DNA from: JADFDG01 sp965232985 | GTDB lineage: Bacteria; Pseudomonadota; Gammaproteobacteria; Pseudomonadales; JADFDG01 | Assembly: GCA_965232985.1 (NCBI GenBank) | Contig: CBDDRC010000021.1 | Coordinates: 1-64,000, forward strand | DNA: 64,000 nucleotides | Direction of reading: 5' to 3' | Part shown: piece by piece, positions 63,178 to 64,000 of the stretch | Layout: each line of letters starts with the position of its first letter | Numbering within the stretch: position 1 is the first letter of the stretch | The notes under the pieces: model-generated | Databases searched by the model: none | Told to the model about the DNA's origin: nothing | The model's input: the letters and a program-made list of their open reading frames with translations, nothing else | Program-made: the position numbers and the translations under genes

Positions 63178-63214
63178 GACGCCGTTCCTGTCCTTGCTGT
63201 TGTCTTTGTTGGCA

Positions 63215-63673
63215 TCAGCCGTGGCCGGTGTGGCCGAAGCCGCCTTGGCCGCGCGTTGTTGGCGTGAACTCGTCCACCACGACCAGTTTCGCCTGCACCA
63301 CCGGGATGACCACCAATTGTGCAATCCGCTCGCCCGGGCTGATCGTGTAGGCGACGCCGCTGCGGTTCCAGCAGGAGACCATCAGTTCACCCTGATAGTC
63401 CGAGTCGATCAGGCCGACGAGATTGCCTAGCACCAGCCCGTGCTTGTGGCCAAGCCCGGAGCGCGGCAGGATCATCGCCGCGAGGCCCGGGTCGTCCAGA
63501 TGGATCGCGATGCCGGTGGCAACCAGATGCGTCGCGCCGGGTTGCAGCGTCACGGGATGTTCAAGACAGGCACGCAGATCCATGCCGGCGGAGCCTTCGG
63601 TGGCGTGCGCCGGCAGGGGAATTTCCCGACCGATGCGCGGGTTCAGTATTTTTACCTGCAACTGCTTGTTCAC
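63215..63673 (-). CDS. dut: dUTP diphosphatase
   Basis: Dut hydrolyses dUTP to dUMP, keeping uracil out of DNA. The 152-aa trimeric enzyme has all five motifs, including AGMDLRA, PRSGLGHKHGL, GLIDSDYQGE, GERIAQLVVIP and the C-terminal RGQGGFGHTG arm. It lies between coaBC and algC in the usual order. Confidence 0.98.
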   Translation of the reverse strand: MNKQLQVKILNPRIGREIPLPAHATEGSAGMDLRACLEHPVTLQPGATHLVATGIAIHLDDPGLAAMILPRSGLGHKHGLVLGNLVGLIDSDYQGELMVSCWNRSGVAYTISPGERIAQLVVIPVVQAKLVVVDEFTPTTRGQGGFGHTGHG

Positions 63674-63733
63674 GCGGCGCGTCCTGCTCTTGTTGCTGCA
63701 CTTGTTGTGGCGCTGTCGGCCATGGAAGACAGA

Positions 63734-64000
63734 TCAGCTGAATTTCTTCGCGATCAGCGCGACCAGTTGGCGGGCAATGGTTGATTTGCCGGCGACCGGT
63801 AGCGTGCGGTCGCCATCGTGCCAGATGACGGTAACCGCATTCTGGTCGCTGTTGAAGCCGATGCGTGCGTCGCTGACGTCGTTGGTGACGATCATGTCGA
63901 GTTGTTTGCGAACGAGCTTGTCGCGGCCATAGCTGATGACGTCGTTGGTCTCGGCAGCAAAACCGACGGTGAAAGGTTTGTTCTGCCGGGCAGCGACGCT
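63734..64000 (-). CDS. coaBC: Phosphopantothenoylcysteine synthase/decarboxylase CoaBC (C-terminal part)
   Basis: The visible 88 codons are the end of CoaB, which joins cysteine to phosphopantothenate in coenzyme A synthesis. Family features are PFTVGFAAETNDV, KLVRKQLDMIVTND, and the final KSTIARQLVALIAKKFS. The rest of the gene, including the CoaC decarboxylase domain, lies beyond the window. Confidence 0.92.
   Translation of the reverse strand, partial: SVAARQNKPFTVGFAAETNDVISYGRDKLVRKQLDMIVTNDVSDARIGFNSDQNAVTVIWHDGDRTLPVAGKSTIARQLVALIAKKFS

Overview
The window is GC-rich chromosomal DNA from a gammaproteobacterium. The gene content and order (gpmI-envC-ctpA, hisBHAF, rhodanese-grxC-secB, glnA-ntrBC, phoBR-ubiA-ubiC, oxyR-recG, spoT-rpoZ-gmk, yicC-rph, pyrE, argB-algC-dut-coaBC) resemble blocks found in Pseudomonas and relatives such as Nevskiales-like bacteria. 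SlmA, CmoA, UbiC and YggX fit Gammaproteobacteria. I cannot fix the genus.

Layout: (1) 1-2410 is the end of a genomic island. It holds a cut-off IS3-family transposase, the N-terminal stump of a defence-type nuclease-like gene that this IS interrupted, and a P4-type tyrosine integrase reading away from tRNA-Phe(GAA) at 2410-2485, whose 3' end is the likely attachment site. (2) 2589-6547 is an asmA-mutY-yggX-small membrane protein operon. (3) 6714-9072 has an orphan 7TMR-DISM histidine kinase converging on a PanM/PanZ-like acetyltransferase gene. (4) 9170-16159 has hisBHAF meeting gpmI-envC-ctpA tail to tail. (5) 16348-17635 has rhodanese, grxC and secB. (6) 17665-23944 is the nitrogen block: glnA with a sigma-54 promoter and an upstream NtrC-type palindrome, ntrB and ntrC, plus a TusA-like/PP-loop ATPase pair upstream. 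(7) 24290-28282 has cmoA, typA and a DUF4143 ATPase. (8) 28283-28934 is a scar of IS ends and a truncated outer-membrane protein gene. (9) 29021-34937 has pip-dtd, DUF3015, a DUF4105 protein, a lipoprotein hydrolase and an Ada-like methyltransferase.

(10) 35110-38804 is the least explained cluster: two PF10118 proteins that each carry a ferritin-like E, ExxH, E, ExxH pattern, a TetR regulator and an alpha/beta hydrolase, preceded by two copies of a 16-bp palindrome. (11) 38811-44968 has phoBR with a Pho box, ubiCA, a rubrerythrin-rubredoxin-rubredoxin reductase set and an SCP2-like protein. (12) 45062-50082 has an outer-membrane protein, oxyR-recG, an SDR-type protein with an internal 15-bp repeat, and ridA. 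(13) 50140-64000 is core housekeeping: spoT, rpoZ, gmk, a membrane-anchored M16 protease, yicC, rph, xth, a REP-like hairpin, pyrE, a DUF4124 protein, slmA, argB, a long membrane-anchored algC, dut and the C-terminus of coaBC, which runs off the window.

Most of the window is conserved core genome. The accessory material lies at the left end, in the IS scar near 28.4-28.9 kb, and perhaps in the PF10118 cluster. No CRISPR array, rRNA or complete anti-phage system was seen.
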